This document shows positions 14,296-23,240 of a DNA stretch of 25,430 nucleotides, one piece after another. How positions within the stretch are numbered: position 1 is the first letter of the stretch; each line of letters opens with the position of its first letter. Below the pieces are notes generated by a model. It worked only from the letters and a program-made list of their open reading frames with translations. It had not been told where the DNA came from and made no database searches. Source of the DNA: Syntrophaceae bacterium UBA1163 (lineage in GTDB: Bacteria; Desulfobacterota; BSN033; UBA1163); the NCBI GenBank assembly GCA_002311635.1, contig DBZJ01000102.1:1-25430 (forward strand), written 5' to 3'. The position numbers were made by a program, and so were the translations under genes.

Positions 14296-14736
14296 ATGAA
14301 GAAGTTTGATCTTGAACTTGCCGTTGGATTATTTATCATTGCCGGGATCGTCTGTCTGGGTTACCTCTCGATCAAACTTGGGAAATTAGAGATCGTGGGG
14401 GAAAGAGGATACGAGATCAATGGAGTGTTTTCCAATGTCGGGGGGCTTAAGGCGGGTGCCGGCGTTGAAATTGCAGGTGTGACGGTCGGGCGCGTCAAAA
14501 CCATCACATTAAAGAACTATCAAGCCTATGTTGTGTTGAGTTTTCCTAAGGGCTTAAAAATCCAGGAAGATGCCATCGCTTCCATCAAGACCAGGGGTCT
14601 GATCGGGGAAAAGTATGTCGATATTACACCCGGCGGATCAGAGAAGGACATTGAACCCGGAGGCCGAATTCGGGAAACCCAACCGGCCATCGATATAGAA
14701 GAATTGATTTCTAAGTTCGTCTTTGGGAAAATTTAG
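14296..14736 (+). CDS. mlaD: MlaD-type MCE-domain lipid-binding protein
   Basis: This 146-aa periplasmic protein is anchored by one N-terminal helix (about 4-28, LELAVGLFIIAGIVCLGYLS). It carries a single MCE domain (about 35-115) with FSNVGGLKAGAGVEIAGVTV and TRGLIGEKYVDITPGG. MlaD hexamers sit on MlaFE and form a hydrophobic channel for phospholipids. ATG 14257 overlaps the mlaF stop (ATGA) and would add 13 residues. ATG 14296 is preferred because GGGGGAGAG stands just upstream and the family N-terminus begins there. It is short for the family but complete. Confidence 0.9.
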   Translation: MKKFDLELAVGLFIIAGIVCLGYLSIKLGKLEIVGERGYEINGVFSNVGGLKAGAGVEIAGVTVGRVKTITLKNYQAYVVLSFPKGLKIQEDAIASIKTRGLIGEKYVDITPGGSEKDIEPGGRIRETQPAIDIEELISKFVFGKI

Positions 14737-14757
14737 GGATTTGCCGCGGAGGTCTCT

Positions 14758-15360
14758 ATGAGCCCAGCCCCTCTTATCCGGAGTATAGTTCCTGTCTTCT
14801 TAATTGTGGCGATGGCCCTCCCCGTTCTGGCAGCCGATCCGATGGATGAGATCAAGCAGACGACGGACAAGATGCTTTCCATTGTCACCAATCCAGCTTT
14901 TAAAACACCCTCCCAGACGGAAGAGAGAGAGAAACTCATCCGCCAGGCAGTAGATGAGCGATTCGATTGGGATGAGATGGCCCGTCGGTCTCTGGCTATC
15001 CATTGGGCGAAGAGAACAGTCGAGGAGAGAAAAGAGTTCGTCCGTCTCTTTGCGGACTTAGTGGAACGAACATACATGAAGAAAGTGGAGGACTATTCTG
15101 GAGAAAAGGTTCTCTATGAGGGGGAAACCAAAGAAGGAGACTATGCCAGCGTCCGGGTCAAAATCGTCACCAAAAGGGGTGAAGACATTCCCGTAGAGTA
15201 CCGCCTCAAAAAAGAGAAAGAAGACTGGTTCGTCTACGATGTCTCGATTGAGGGCGTAAGCCTTGTCAACAATTACCGGACACAATTTAATAGCATCCTA
15301 TCTCAATCCTCTTACGAAAATCTGGTCAAAAGGCTGAGAGAAAAGGTCGAATTAAAGTGA
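14758..15360 (+). CDS. mlaC: MlaC/Ttg2D/HpnM-family periplasmic lipid carrier
   Basis: This 200-aa protein has a signal peptide of about 25 residues ending VLA-ADPMDE. The mature part shows family features: FDWDEMARRSLAIHW, EFVRLFADLVERTYMKKVEDY, the strand VRVKIVTKRGEDIPVEYRL, and WFVYDVSIEGVSLVNNYRTQF. MlaC shuttles phospholipids between MlaA in the outer membrane and MlaFED. The hopanoid-associated protein HpnM belongs to the same family, and hopanoid genes adjoin, so a sterol-like cargo is conceivable (inference). Start ATG 14758 has GCGGAGG about 5 nt upstream, 21 nt after mlaD. Confidence 0.9.
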   Translation: MSPAPLIRSIVPVFLIVAMALPVLAADPMDEIKQTTDKMLSIVTNPAFKTPSQTEEREKLIRQAVDERFDWDEMARRSLAIHWAKRTVEERKEFVRLFADLVERTYMKKVEDYSGEKVLYEGETKEGDYASVRVKIVTKRGEDIPVEYRLKKEKEDWFVYDVSIEGVSLVNNYRTQFNSILSQSSYENLVKRLREKVELK

Positions 15361-15432
15361 GACTTCTCCGGATCCATCTATCCCTGAGGTCAGAGGAAAA
15401 AGATACCTTTATTCCAGTGTGGAGGTGAAGCG

Positions 15433-16341
15433 ATGAAGGTTGTTTTCCCGGTCTGTTTTCTTTTAGCGCTGTGTCTCGTTATGGCCCCCGGTCCATGCAC
15501 TGCATCCCCTTCCACTGAGGCTTCTGTTTCAATATCCCCCTCCGACAAAGCCAACCCCACGGCAATCGCCACGGAATCCCCTGAACCTTTAAGCGAAGCG
15601 GAGTCGTTAGAGTCTTTTGACCCGGTGGAGCCTTCCTTTTCCAACGACCGGGAAGATGAGCCGATTCAAACCTCCGATACGGATATGGCTTCTGAGTCTT
15701 CCAAACTCAGAGAGTCTGCGGGAACCATCGCTGATCCGCTGGAACCCTTGAATCGCGCCTTTTTCCACTTTAATGACAAACTCTATTTCTGGATTCTTAA
15801 ACCCATTGCGACCGGCTACAAGGCGGTCATCCCCGAGGACGGAAGAATTGGGATCGGTAACTTTTTCTCTAATGTAAAGACCCCTGTCCGTCTGGTCAAC
15901 TGTTTGCTTCAGGCTAAGTTCAAGGGCGCGGGAAACGAAACCGTTCGTTTTGTTTTGAACACGACGATCGGGGTGGCCGGTTTTTTTGACCCCGCCAAGA
16001 AAACATTCAAAATTGAAAAACACGATGTGGATTTCGGCCAAACCCTGGGAATTTGGGGAATTGGACCGGCTTTCTACCTCAATTTGCCCATCCTGGGCCC
16101 ATCGAGTCTGCGAGACGCTGTGGGCTATGTCGGAGATCTTTTCTTCGATCCTCAGACCTATCTGGCGTACTATTTTGTGGTCGCCGAGATCGTTAATTAT
16201 GGAACATGGGTCTTGGATAAGGTGAACGAAACCTCTCTGACACTTGGCGAATACGAGAATTTGAAAAAGGCTGCCCTCGACCCCTATATTGCTTTAAGAG
16301 AGGCTTACACTCAATACCGGCAGAATAAGATAAAAAAATAA
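15433..16341 (+). CDS. mlaA: MlaA/VacJ-family outer-membrane lipid-asymmetry protein
   Basis: This is a 302-aa protein. Residues 1-22 are a signal sequence, and residues about 25-97 form a Ser/Pro/Glu-rich linker. The MlaA domain starts at DPLEPLNRAFFHFND (101-115) and continues with LKPIATGYKAVIPE, FSNVKTPVRLVN, TIGVAGFFDPA and DFGQTLGIWGIG. MlaA takes phospholipids from the outer leaflet and passes them to MlaC. C22 is preceded by PGP, not a normal lipobox, so attachment as a lipoprotein is doubtful. The start is supported by GGAGG upstream. It is the last gene of the mla operon, 72 nt after mlaC, and its end meets the hpnA terminator. Confidence 0.9.
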   Translation: MKVVFPVCFLLALCLVMAPGPCTASPSTEASVSISPSDKANPTAIATESPEPLSEAESLESFDPVEPSFSNDREDEPIQTSDTDMASESSKLRESAGTIADPLEPLNRAFFHFNDKLYFWILKPIATGYKAVIPEDGRIGIGNFFSNVKTPVRLVNCLLQAKFKGAGNETVRFVLNTTIGVAGFFDPAKKTFKIEKHDVDFGQTLGIWGIGPAFYLNLPILGPSSLRDAVGYVGDLFFDPQTYLAYYFVVAEIVNYGTWVLDKVNETSLTLGEYENLKKAALDPYIALREAYTQYRQNKIKK

Positions 16342-16371
16342 AAAAAACCGCCACCCGAGTAGTCAAGGGTG
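16333..16371 (-). terminator. Probable intrinsic terminator of hpnA
   Basis: On the minus strand CACCC (16371-16367) and GGGTG (16356-16352) form a 5-bp stem around a 10-nt loop. After GCGG comes a T tract (16347-16340, then more T). It lies just past the hpnA stop and overlaps the end of mlaA. The stem is weak but the T tract is strong. Confidence 0.45.
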
Positions 16372-16378
16372 TATGGTC

Positions 16379-17371
16379 TCAGCGGAGATACCCGTTCTCT
16401 CGGAACCAATCTACTGCGTCACGCAAAGCTTCCTCAATAGGCCGCGGATTAAATCCCAAAAAGCGCTTCGCCTTTTCTATGGAAAAGAACATCCTTTTCC
16501 TTGCCAACCGCACTCCAGTGAGCGAAACGCGCGGCTCTCTCCTGCTCACGAGCCTTGCCCAAGCCTCCGACATACATGCGATGGGAAAGACGAGGGCATG
16601 GGGTAAACAGATTTTGGGAGGGTTCTGGCCGGTGAGTCTTCCTACGGTGCAGAAAATCTCTTTCAGCGTCATGTTGCACGCTCCCAGGATGTACCGGTCA
16701 CCCAATTTGCCACGCTCCAAAGCCAGCAAATGACCGATCGCCACGTCATCCACATGGACCAGGTTAAGACCCGTATCCACGTAGGCGGGCATGCGGCCGG
16801 ATGCTGCATCGACAATGATCCGGCCGGTGGGTGTGGGCTTGATGTCCCGAGGACCGACAGGGGTTGAGGGATTGACAATGATGATGGGAAGACCTTGTTC
16901 ATCGGCGAGGCGCTTCACCTCTGCTTCAGCCATGAACTTCGAGCGCTTGTAATGGCCAATCATGTCTTTGAGCGACACCGGCGTGTCTTCGTCCGCAGGG
17001 CTTCCGTTCAGGGTGACCCCGAGGGTAGCCACACTGCTCGTATAAACAACGCGCTTGATCCCGGCATCCATGGCAGCGAGCATGATGTTGCGTGTACCGA
17101 TCACATTGGTTTCGTACATTTCGCCGGGTTTGAGAAGCCACAACCGGTAGTCCCCCGCTACATGAAACAACGTGGAACAGCCCGCCATCGCGCGATCGAG
17201 TGACTGGCGATCACTGATATCGCCGTTGACGATCTCCACAGGTAAGCCGGTGAGGTTACGGCGATCACTTTTAGGTCTGACCAGAGCCCGGACATTGTGA
17301 CCGGCGGCAAGGAGTTGACGTAACACCGCAGATCCCACGAAACCGGCGGCGCCAGTGATCAAAGTTTTCAT
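16379..17371 (-). CDS. hpnA: Hopanoid-associated sugar epimerase/dehydrogenase HpnA
   Basis: This 330-aa protein is an extended short-chain dehydrogenase. It has the NAD-binding TGAAGFVG (6-13), TSS (111-113) and the catalytic Y141-x3-K145 in HYKRSK. HVAGDYRLWL at 70-79 is characteristic of the HpnA group. The enzyme is thought to act on a sugar or ribose-derived side chain of hopanoids; its exact reaction is not settled. Start ATG 17371 has only a weak GGAAAAAG upstream. It lies 141 nt after hpnG on the same strand, third in shc-hpnG-hpnA, and is convergent with mlaA. Confidence 0.9.
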   Translation of the reverse strand: MKTLITGAAGFVGSAVLRQLLAAGHNVRALVRPKSDRRNLTGLPVEIVNGDISDRQSLDRAMAGCSTLFHVAGDYRLWLLKPGEMYETNVIGTRNIMLAAMDAGIKRVVYTSSVATLGVTLNGSPADEDTPVSLKDMIGHYKRSKFMAEAEVKRLADEQGLPIIIVNPSTPVGPRDIKPTPTGRIIVDAASGRMPAYVDTGLNLVHVDDVAIGHLLALERGKLGDRYILGACNMTLKEIFCTVGRLTGQNPPKICLPHALVFPIACMSEAWARLVSRREPRVSLTGVRLARKRMFFSIEKAKRFLGFNPRPIEEALRDAVDWFRENGYLR

Positions 17372-17512
17372 CGTCTTTTTCCAAGGAGATGCTCACCCCT
17401 GACTATCTTGGTGCATGCACTGCGAATCCTATAGATAGATTGTATTCTTTGCATTGTCACTGAATGAAGGCGGTGAATCAATCGGTTGGTGGAAATACTC
17501 TCCTGCGATTAC

Positions 17513-18226
17513 CTATCGTGGGAGGAGCAGATTGGTTCCCGCCAACCGAGCAACCTTCGCCAGAGTTAGTTGCGCAGTGCGGAAATTCCAGCCGAGGCGG
17601 ATCATGGCGAAGAGTTCAAAGGGTTGTCTTATCAATCCCTTTAAGAGACGAAGCAGGTTTAACTCTCCAAATTCATTGATCGCTCCCACTAAACTTTGAG
17701 GAATGGCCATATCGGCTGAATCGGCAATAGCGCGAACGGCCATAAAGGGCGCATGCGCCCCCTGAGCCACCCTGGCCACAGCGCCACTCTCCATATCCAC
17801 CGCCATCGCGCCGGTGCGCTCAAACAAAATTCTCTTTTCCGCTGAGCTTCTTAACACCGTGCTACTTTCGGCTAAGGGGCCCTGGTAGAGATCAACACAG
17901 CCCTTCAATCGATTGAGAAGGCGTCCATGCCAGGTTGGGTCGGAAGAATAGCAAGACTGGTCAGCGTCAATCACCGAGCTTGGGAGAACCAGACTTCCGG
18001 GAGAAAGAGTGGGAACAAGCGCCCCGGCGCATCCCCAGCTAAGGAGGGCCGTGGCCCCGTTTTCCAGCAAATTCTTGGCAGCTTCTCCCGCCCTCCGTGG
18101 ACCAATACCGGAGAGCTTTACCAGTATTCCTTCGGCAAGGTGAATCAATTCGTCTGTGACGGTAGGCTCTCTCACCAGGCTCCGAGCTTCAGCCGTCATC
18201 GCTACGACAATACCTAAACGTCTCAA
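17513..18226 (-). CDS. hpnG: Adenosylhopane nucleosidase/phosphorylase HpnG
   Basis: This 237-aa protein has the purine nucleoside phosphorylase fold. Motifs are SGIG (39-42), SWGCAGAL (63-70) and the nucleoside-binding VDMESGAVA (143-151). HpnG removes adenine from adenosylhopane to give ribosylhopane, an early step of bacteriohopanetetrol synthesis. The start is TTG 18226, supported by TAGGA about 8 nt upstream. It overlaps the shc stop as TTGA, indicating translational coupling with the cyclase. A general MTA/SAH nucleosidase is less likely given this context. Confidence 0.88.
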   Translation of the reverse strand: MRRLGIVVAMTAEARSLVREPTVTDELIHLAEGILVKLSGIGPRRAGEAAKNLLENGATALLSWGCAGALVPTLSPGSLVLPSSVIDADQSCYSSDPTWHGRLLNRLKGCVDLYQGPLAESSTVLRSSAEKRILFERTGAMAVDMESGAVARVAQGAHAPFMAVRAIADSADMAIPQSLVGAINEFGELNLLRLLKGLIRQPFELFAMIRLGWNFRTAQLTLAKVARLAGTNLLLPR

Positions 18227-20151
18227 ACTGATTTCCTACTTCGCAGGTTGCGATAGCGTGCCAAGGCCCACAGAGGGAATTGTTTCGCGTACCCGTGATA
18301 CTTCAGATAGAAGACCCGCGGAAAACCAGGCGCGTTGAACCACTCATCTTTCCACGCGCCATCGGCCTGTTGTGTACGAATCAAATACTCAGCTCCTCTG
18401 CGCACCTCGGGCGAATTCACTTCGCCGGCGACCATGAGACCCAGCATCGCCCAGGCTGTATGGAAGGGTGTGCTGGCGTAACCCTGCCCCGCCCGCTCCG
18501 GCCGAAAATAGGTGTCACAGTCTTCACCCCAGCCGCCATCGGGCCGCTGCACACTTTTCATCCAAGTGACAGCACGACGAATGTGTGCCTGATCCGGTCG
18601 ATGCCCTGCCTTTTCAAGAGCAACGAGCACGGACCACGTACCGTAAATATAATTGGTACCCCAGCGGCCGAACCAGGAACCGTTCCGCTCCTGTTCCTTC
18701 CGCAAGTAGTCAAGACAAGCCTTTAGCTTCTGGTCTTGATGGCCAACTTCAGCCAGCGCGGTTGCACACCGAGCGCTCACATCACTGGTCGGAGGATCGA
18801 GGAGAGCTTGGTGATCCGCAAACGGGATTTCATTAAGATAGTAATAGGTATTGTCGGCATCATAGGCGGCAAACCCCCCGTTTCTTGACTGCATCGCGCA
18901 AATCCAATCGATGGCGCGTTGGATCGGTTCACGGTAGCGTTTCGGGTCAGTCAAAGCCATTGCCCAGGCGACCACCGAGGTATCGTCGAGATCCGGATAG
19001 TAGGAATTATTAAACTGGAAGGCCCACCCACCGCCCTTAAGATCCGGATGGTTCACACGCCAATCCCCCGGCTCATCAAGCAATTGTCGGTCTTTGAGCC
19101 AGTCCAAACCGAGCAGGATATTTTCTGCCGCCACACTGCTGGCATCTTCCTGTAGCGCCAGGCAGGAAAGGGCGGTATCCCAGACAGGGGATACGCACGG
19201 CTGACAATAGGCTACCTCGCCACCGACGATAAGGAGGTTCTTTAACGCCCCCTTGGTAGTGGTCCGGTATGGGTGATCGGATGGATACCCCAGGCAAGCC
19301 AGGGCCTCATGGGCATTGACCATAGCCGGAAAGATCCCACCAAGGCCATCCATCCCGTTCAGTCGTTCGATGAACCACGCTTCCGCTTTTTTGAGTGCCA
19401 TCCGCCGAATTTTCGTCGGAATAAAAGGTTCAAAAAAATGCCCTACCCTGTCGAGTTGCAGGAAGACACGGTTCAGACGGGAGCGGACGGGAAAATAGTG
19501 CTTTTCTTTCTCGGGAGGAACAGTAAACAACTCTCGTATGTTGATCCCCGTCGGATTTTTTGCCTTCGCCTTTAAACTGCACAAAATAGACAATGGAATA
19601 GCTACGGTTCGCGACCAATAAGAGACCTTGCTGATGTGAAAAGGAAACCATCGAGGCAATAGCATGATTTCAACGGGTACGAAAGGGATACCCCGCCAGG
19701 GAATTTGGCCGAAAAGTGCAAGGGTGATCCGAGTAAAGACGTTTGATCGGGCTGCGCCACCGTGGGCCAAGATGGCTTCGCGCGCCTTCACCATGTGGGG
19801 CGCATCAGGACTATCTCCGGCCAATTTCAAAGCGTAGTAAGTTTTTACAGAACAGCTCATGTCGAACGGACCGCCATAGAATAGCGGCCAGCCCCCGTGA
19901 TCACCCTGGTGTCTACGGAGGTAGACGGCTGTTTTGGCCTGAAGATCCTCTTCGATCTCATCCATATAATGCATCATCAAGATGTATTCAGCGGGAATCG
20001 TGCAGTCTGCCTCCAACTCGAAGCACCAATAGCCGTCCGGATGCTGAAGAGCGAGCAGGGCTTCGCGGGCGCGTAAAACGGCCTGCTCAAGCTTCTCCCT
20101 AAAAAAAGATTCTGCCAGATAGGTCGCTTCTTCTTTTTTCTTGTAATTCAT
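18223..20151 (-). CDS. shc: Squalene-hopene cyclase
   Basis: This 642-aa terpene cyclase turns squalene into hopene/hopanol and acts as a monotopic inner-membrane protein. QW repeats are visible as QHPDGYW (36-42), QSRNGGF, EQERNGSW, QRPDGGW and QQADGAW. The catalytic acid motif reads DLDDTS at 387-392, a serine variant of the usual DxDDTA, with D389 as the proton donor. Its length fits bacterial cyclases. ATG 20151 has no clear Shine-Dalgarno, so the exact start is uncertain. It leads the minus-strand hopanoid operon and diverges from hpnN. Squalene-making genes (hpnCDE) are not in the window. Confidence 0.95.
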   Translation of the reverse strand: MNYKKKEEATYLAESFFREKLEQAVLRAREALLALQHPDGYWCFELEADCTIPAEYILMMHYMDEIEEDLQAKTAVYLRRHQGDHGGWPLFYGGPFDMSCSVKTYYALKLAGDSPDAPHMVKAREAILAHGGAARSNVFTRITLALFGQIPWRGIPFVPVEIMLLPRWFPFHISKVSYWSRTVAIPLSILCSLKAKAKNPTGINIRELFTVPPEKEKHYFPVRSRLNRVFLQLDRVGHFFEPFIPTKIRRMALKKAEAWFIERLNGMDGLGGIFPAMVNAHEALACLGYPSDHPYRTTTKGALKNLLIVGGEVAYCQPCVSPVWDTALSCLALQEDASSVAAENILLGLDWLKDRQLLDEPGDWRVNHPDLKGGGWAFQFNNSYYPDLDDTSVVAWAMALTDPKRYREPIQRAIDWICAMQSRNGGFAAYDADNTYYYLNEIPFADHQALLDPPTSDVSARCATALAEVGHQDQKLKACLDYLRKEQERNGSWFGRWGTNYIYGTWSVLVALEKAGHRPDQAHIRRAVTWMKSVQRPDGGWGEDCDTYFRPERAGQGYASTPFHTAWAMLGLMVAGEVNSPEVRRGAEYLIRTQQADGAWKDEWFNAPGFPRVFYLKYHGYAKQFPLWALARYRNLRSRKSV

Positions 20152-20183
20152 TTGAGGGGTTATAAGCTCGACGTCTCGGAATT

Positions 20184-20252
20184 AACCTTAAGATAAATTA
20201 GCATGCCACCAGCCACAATGCAACTCAAAAATGATGAAGGTGCAACCTTAAG
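20184..20252. repeat. Direct repeat AACCTTAAG in the shc-hpnN divergent region
   Basis: AACCTTAAG occurs at 20184-20192 and 20244-20252, exactly 60 bp apart, each followed by an AGCAT a few bases on. The CTTAAG core is self-complementary. The 264-nt divergent region has no other clear operator. A shared regulator site is possible but unproven. Confidence 0.35.
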
Positions 20253-20368
20253 TAGCATCAAGTAACATCTCATCGGCCTTTCCGATCAACAGTATGATAG
20301 AATTCTATTCTCTGATCGTTTTTCTGCACCGGACACCCTTTCAGAAACCGGCATGGTCAGGGTTTCCC

Positions 20369-20397
20369 TTGTTTTTTATAGCGTATTTTCTTATGAT
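20369..20397 (+). promoter_or_regulatory. Promoter of hpnN
   Basis: TTGTTT (20369-20374) is followed after 17 nt by TATGAT (20392-20397). The -10 matches 5/6, while the -35 keeps only the TTG. Transcription would start near 20404, leaving about 36 nt before ATG 20440. The region is A/T rich. Confidence 0.45.
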
Positions 20398-20439
20398 AAA
20401 AACTGTTAGATCACATTGATTCCTTTGAATTTCCTTGCG

Positions 20440-23094
20440 ATGATCAAACGGGCGCGAACTTATTCAACACACCTCTTTGAAAAGTGGGCAGATTTCGTCG
20501 GCCATCACTCATCCCTTATCCTCTTAGTCTCCCTTCTCGTGACCGCTGGCGTCGTGATCTATACGGTGAACCATTTTCGGATTGATACCGAACTGACGGA
20601 TATGATTTCCGACAAGCTTCCCTATCGCAAACTGGAGAAGGAGTTTCAAAACGCCTTTCCGCAATTCAATGAGACCATTGTGGTCGTCATCGACGCCGAT
20701 ACCCCTGAGGCCGCCCGTCTTCAGAGAGAAAAAATGACCGAACGCCTAAAGAAGGAGACCGGCTTATTCAAGGAGGTTTATGCGCCGGGAAGTGGAGAAT
20801 TTTTTGAGAGGAATGGCCTCCTCTATCTGAGCGTCAAGGACCTCGAAGCGCTTTCCGAAAACCTCGCAACGGCACAGCCTCTGCTCGGACTCATGTCAAA
20901 GGATCTAACCCTCCGCGGTCTCTTCTCCGTCCTCGAAAGGATTGTGAGCCAAGGAGGAGATATCGAGCAGAAGACAAAGCTCGTCCCCTTCTTTGACCGC
21001 CTGGCTCAAACCGTTGAGAGTTCAACTTCAAACCGGCCGAGACCACTTTCCTGGCAGGAACTCATTCTGGGAAAAGAGGCGGCGGAAGAGGCAAACCGTC
21101 AGTTTATTATCCTTGATCCCGTTCTCGATTACGCTACGCTTTCCGGAGGAGAGGGTGCCATCGAAGCCATTTATCGTATCCGCGACGAACTCGGTCTTCA
21201 TAAAACCAACGGGGTGACGGTCCGGCTGACCGGGGACGTTGTGCTCAATTACGAAAGCCTGGCCGCGGTGAGCAAAGGAATGGGATTGACGACCCTGATA
21301 TCCTTCCTCCTCGTGGCCATTGCCCTTGTGATCGGCCTGGGTTCGGGCAGGCTTGTCTTCGCCAGCCTGGTCACGCTTCTCATGGGTTTCATTTGGACCC
21401 TGGGGTTTGCCATTGCCTTTGTGGGCCGTCTCAACCTCATTTCCGTGGCCTTCGGGGTGCTTTTCATAGGCCTTGGGATTGATTACGGCATCCAATACTG
21501 TCTCCGGTACCGGGAACTCATCGCATCGGGTCTCGGACACCACGAAGCGATTGTCGGAACGGCAAGGGGGTTGGGCGTTAGTCTGCGGCTTTGTACCGTA
21601 GCCGCGGCCATCGGTTTTTATTCCTTTCTGCCAACCCCTTATACCGGCGTTTCAGAACTTGGCCTGATCGCCGGCACAGGAATGTTCATTAACCTCTTTG
21701 CCACCCTGACCGTCCTCCCTGCACTCCTCACCCTGCTCCCCCTTAAGAAGGTAGGCGTAAAAGCGGTCACTGCCAATAGACCCTTTTACCAGGCGCCTTA
21801 CAAATATGCGAAAGCAATCGTTCTCGGCGGGATTGTGATTGGGATAGGAGCTGTCTTCCTCGTACCGAAACTCTATTTTGACTACAATCCCCTCAGCCTC
21901 TATGACCCGCATAGCGAGGCAGTCTCGACGATTAAGGAGCTTTTCAAAAATGAAATGACCTGCCCGTGGACCATCTCCGTCCTTGCAGGAAATGCAAAAG
22001 AAGCGGAGGAGATGGCCGTGAGGCTGAGAGGTCTTAAGGAAGTCAAGGAGGCAATCACCATTGCGAGCTTCGTTCCTGAAGATCAGTCTAGCAAGCTCGC
22101 GATCCTCTCCGACATTTCCCTTTTCATGCCGCCGGGACTGGAAACGATGAAACCCAAAAAGTTGAGTTACGAAAAGAACATTGCGTCTTTAGAAAGTTTG
22201 GAAGCCTCCTTGAACAACGTCCTCTCCACAGCTCCGAGAGAGAACGGCGACTACGCCACCTCTCTCACCCGTCTCCGTCGTTCCCTGGAAGGGTTTAAGA
22301 GAACGCTTCAGCATCCGGAAAAACGCAGGGAGGCGTTTGATAAGCTTGAACAGATGGTTCTTTCCAATTTGCCCGTCCTCTTTCAAGATCTTGAGACTTC
22401 CCTTCGGGCATCTCCTGTGAAAGAATCGAGTTTGCCCCGTGAGTTACGTTCCCGGTATGTCGCACCGGATGGACGTTATCGTGTGGAGGTCTTTCCCAAG
22501 GAGAACATCTTGGAGACCGGCTCTTTGAAAAGGTTCGTTAAAACGGTGAGCGTCTTGGCACCCAATGCAACGGATACGCCTGTCACGATACAGGAGGCAG
22601 GCAATGCGGTTGTCCGTTCCTTTCTCCTGGCGACCCTATATGCCCTTCTGGCGATCACTCTCTATCTGTTGATCGAACTTAGAAGCATCTCAGACACCCT
22701 CCTCGTCCTTTTGCCTCTCACGCTTTCGCTGCTGATGACAGGGGCAAGCTCCGTCATCCTGGATATCCCGTTCAATTTTGCAAACGTCATCGTGATCCCC
22801 CTTCTTCTGGGCAGCGGTGTGGAAGGAATCTATCTCATCCGCCGTTTCCGGATAGACCCGCCACCGAGTGGCAACATGCTGGAAACGAGCACCGCGAGGG
22901 CTCTTTTTTTCAGTACCCTGACGACCATCCTGAGTTTCAGCGCGCTCTCTTTTTCCTCCCACCGCGGAATGGCCAGTATGGGAAAGCTCCTCACCATCTG
23001 CATCGGTTCCCTGATGATCACCACGCTCGTTTTTCTACCTGCCGTGCTGAAATTTGTGAAAACCTCGGGAGGAAATTCGAGCCTGAAGAATTAG
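20440..23094 (+). CDS. hpnN: Hopanoid-associated RND transporter HpnN (MMPL family)
   Basis: This 884-aa RND-superfamily membrane protein has two copies of the pattern one helix, large periplasmic loop, five helices. The first helix is LILLVSLLVTAGVVIYTV, followed by the loop start RIDTELTDMISDKLPYR. The first transmembrane bundle contains VLFIGLGIDYGIQYCLRYRE, a sequence typical of MMPL/HpnN, and the second has ANVIVIPLLLGSGVEGIYLI. HpnN moves hopanoids from the inner to the outer membrane. ATG 20440 is preferred to the TTG at 20416, but neither has a good ribosome binding site. It heads hpnN-hpnI-hpnK and diverges from shc. Confidence 0.9.
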   Translation: MIKRARTYSTHLFEKWADFVGHHSSLILLVSLLVTAGVVIYTVNHFRIDTELTDMISDKLPYRKLEKEFQNAFPQFNETIVVVIDADTPEAARLQREKMTERLKKETGLFKEVYAPGSGEFFERNGLLYLSVKDLEALSENLATAQPLLGLMSKDLTLRGLFSVLERIVSQGGDIEQKTKLVPFFDRLAQTVESSTSNRPRPLSWQELILGKEAAEEANRQFIILDPVLDYATLSGGEGAIEAIYRIRDELGLHKTNGVTVRLTGDVVLNYESLAAVSKGMGLTTLISFLLVAIALVIGLGSGRLVFASLVTLLMGFIWTLGFAIAFVGRLNLISVAFGVLFIGLGIDYGIQYCLRYRELIASGLGHHEAIVGTARGLGVSLRLCTVAAAIGFYSFLPTPYTGVSELGLIAGTGMFINLFATLTVLPALLTLLPLKKVGVKAVTANRPFYQAPYKYAKAIVLGGIVIGIGAVFLVPKLYFDYNPLSLYDPHSEAVSTIKELFKNEMTCPWTISVLAGNAKEAEEMAVRLRGLKEVKEAITIASFVPEDQSSKLAILSDISLFMPPGLETMKPKKLSYEKNIASLESLEASLNNVLSTAPRENGDYATSLTRLRRSLEGFKRTLQHPEKRREAFDKLEQMVLSNLPVLFQDLETSLRASPVKESSLPRELRSRYVAPDGRYRVEVFPKENILETGSLKRFVKTVSVLAPNATDTPVTIQEAGNAVVRSFLLATLYALLAITLYLLIELRSISDTLLVLLPLTLSLLMTGASSVILDIPFNFANVIVIPLLLGSGVEGIYLIRRFRIDPPPSGNMLETSTARALFFSTLTTILSFSALSFSSHRGMASMGKLLTICIGSLMITTLVFLPAVLKFVKTSGGNSSLKN

Positions 23095-23181
23095 CATTCC
23101 TTAAGCGCGAATGGCTTTTCCCCGAAATCGAGGTTGCTGGATAATTGCAAATCACGTAGAAAAAGAATAAGATTGGTTCGG

Positions 23182-23202
23182 CCGCTTCGCCAGAGAAAGC
23201 GG
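23182..23202. repeat. Hairpin between hpnN and hpnI
   Basis: CCGCTT (23182-23187) and AAGCGG (23197-23202) form a 6-bp stem with a 9-nt loop in the 146-nt gap before hpnI. No T-run follows. It could tune or punctuate read-through from hpnN to hpnI. Otherwise nothing is seen in this gap. Confidence 0.4.
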
Positions 23203-23240
23203 ACTTCCTGCTCCCATGGACGCAGGGACAAGGGCTATTT

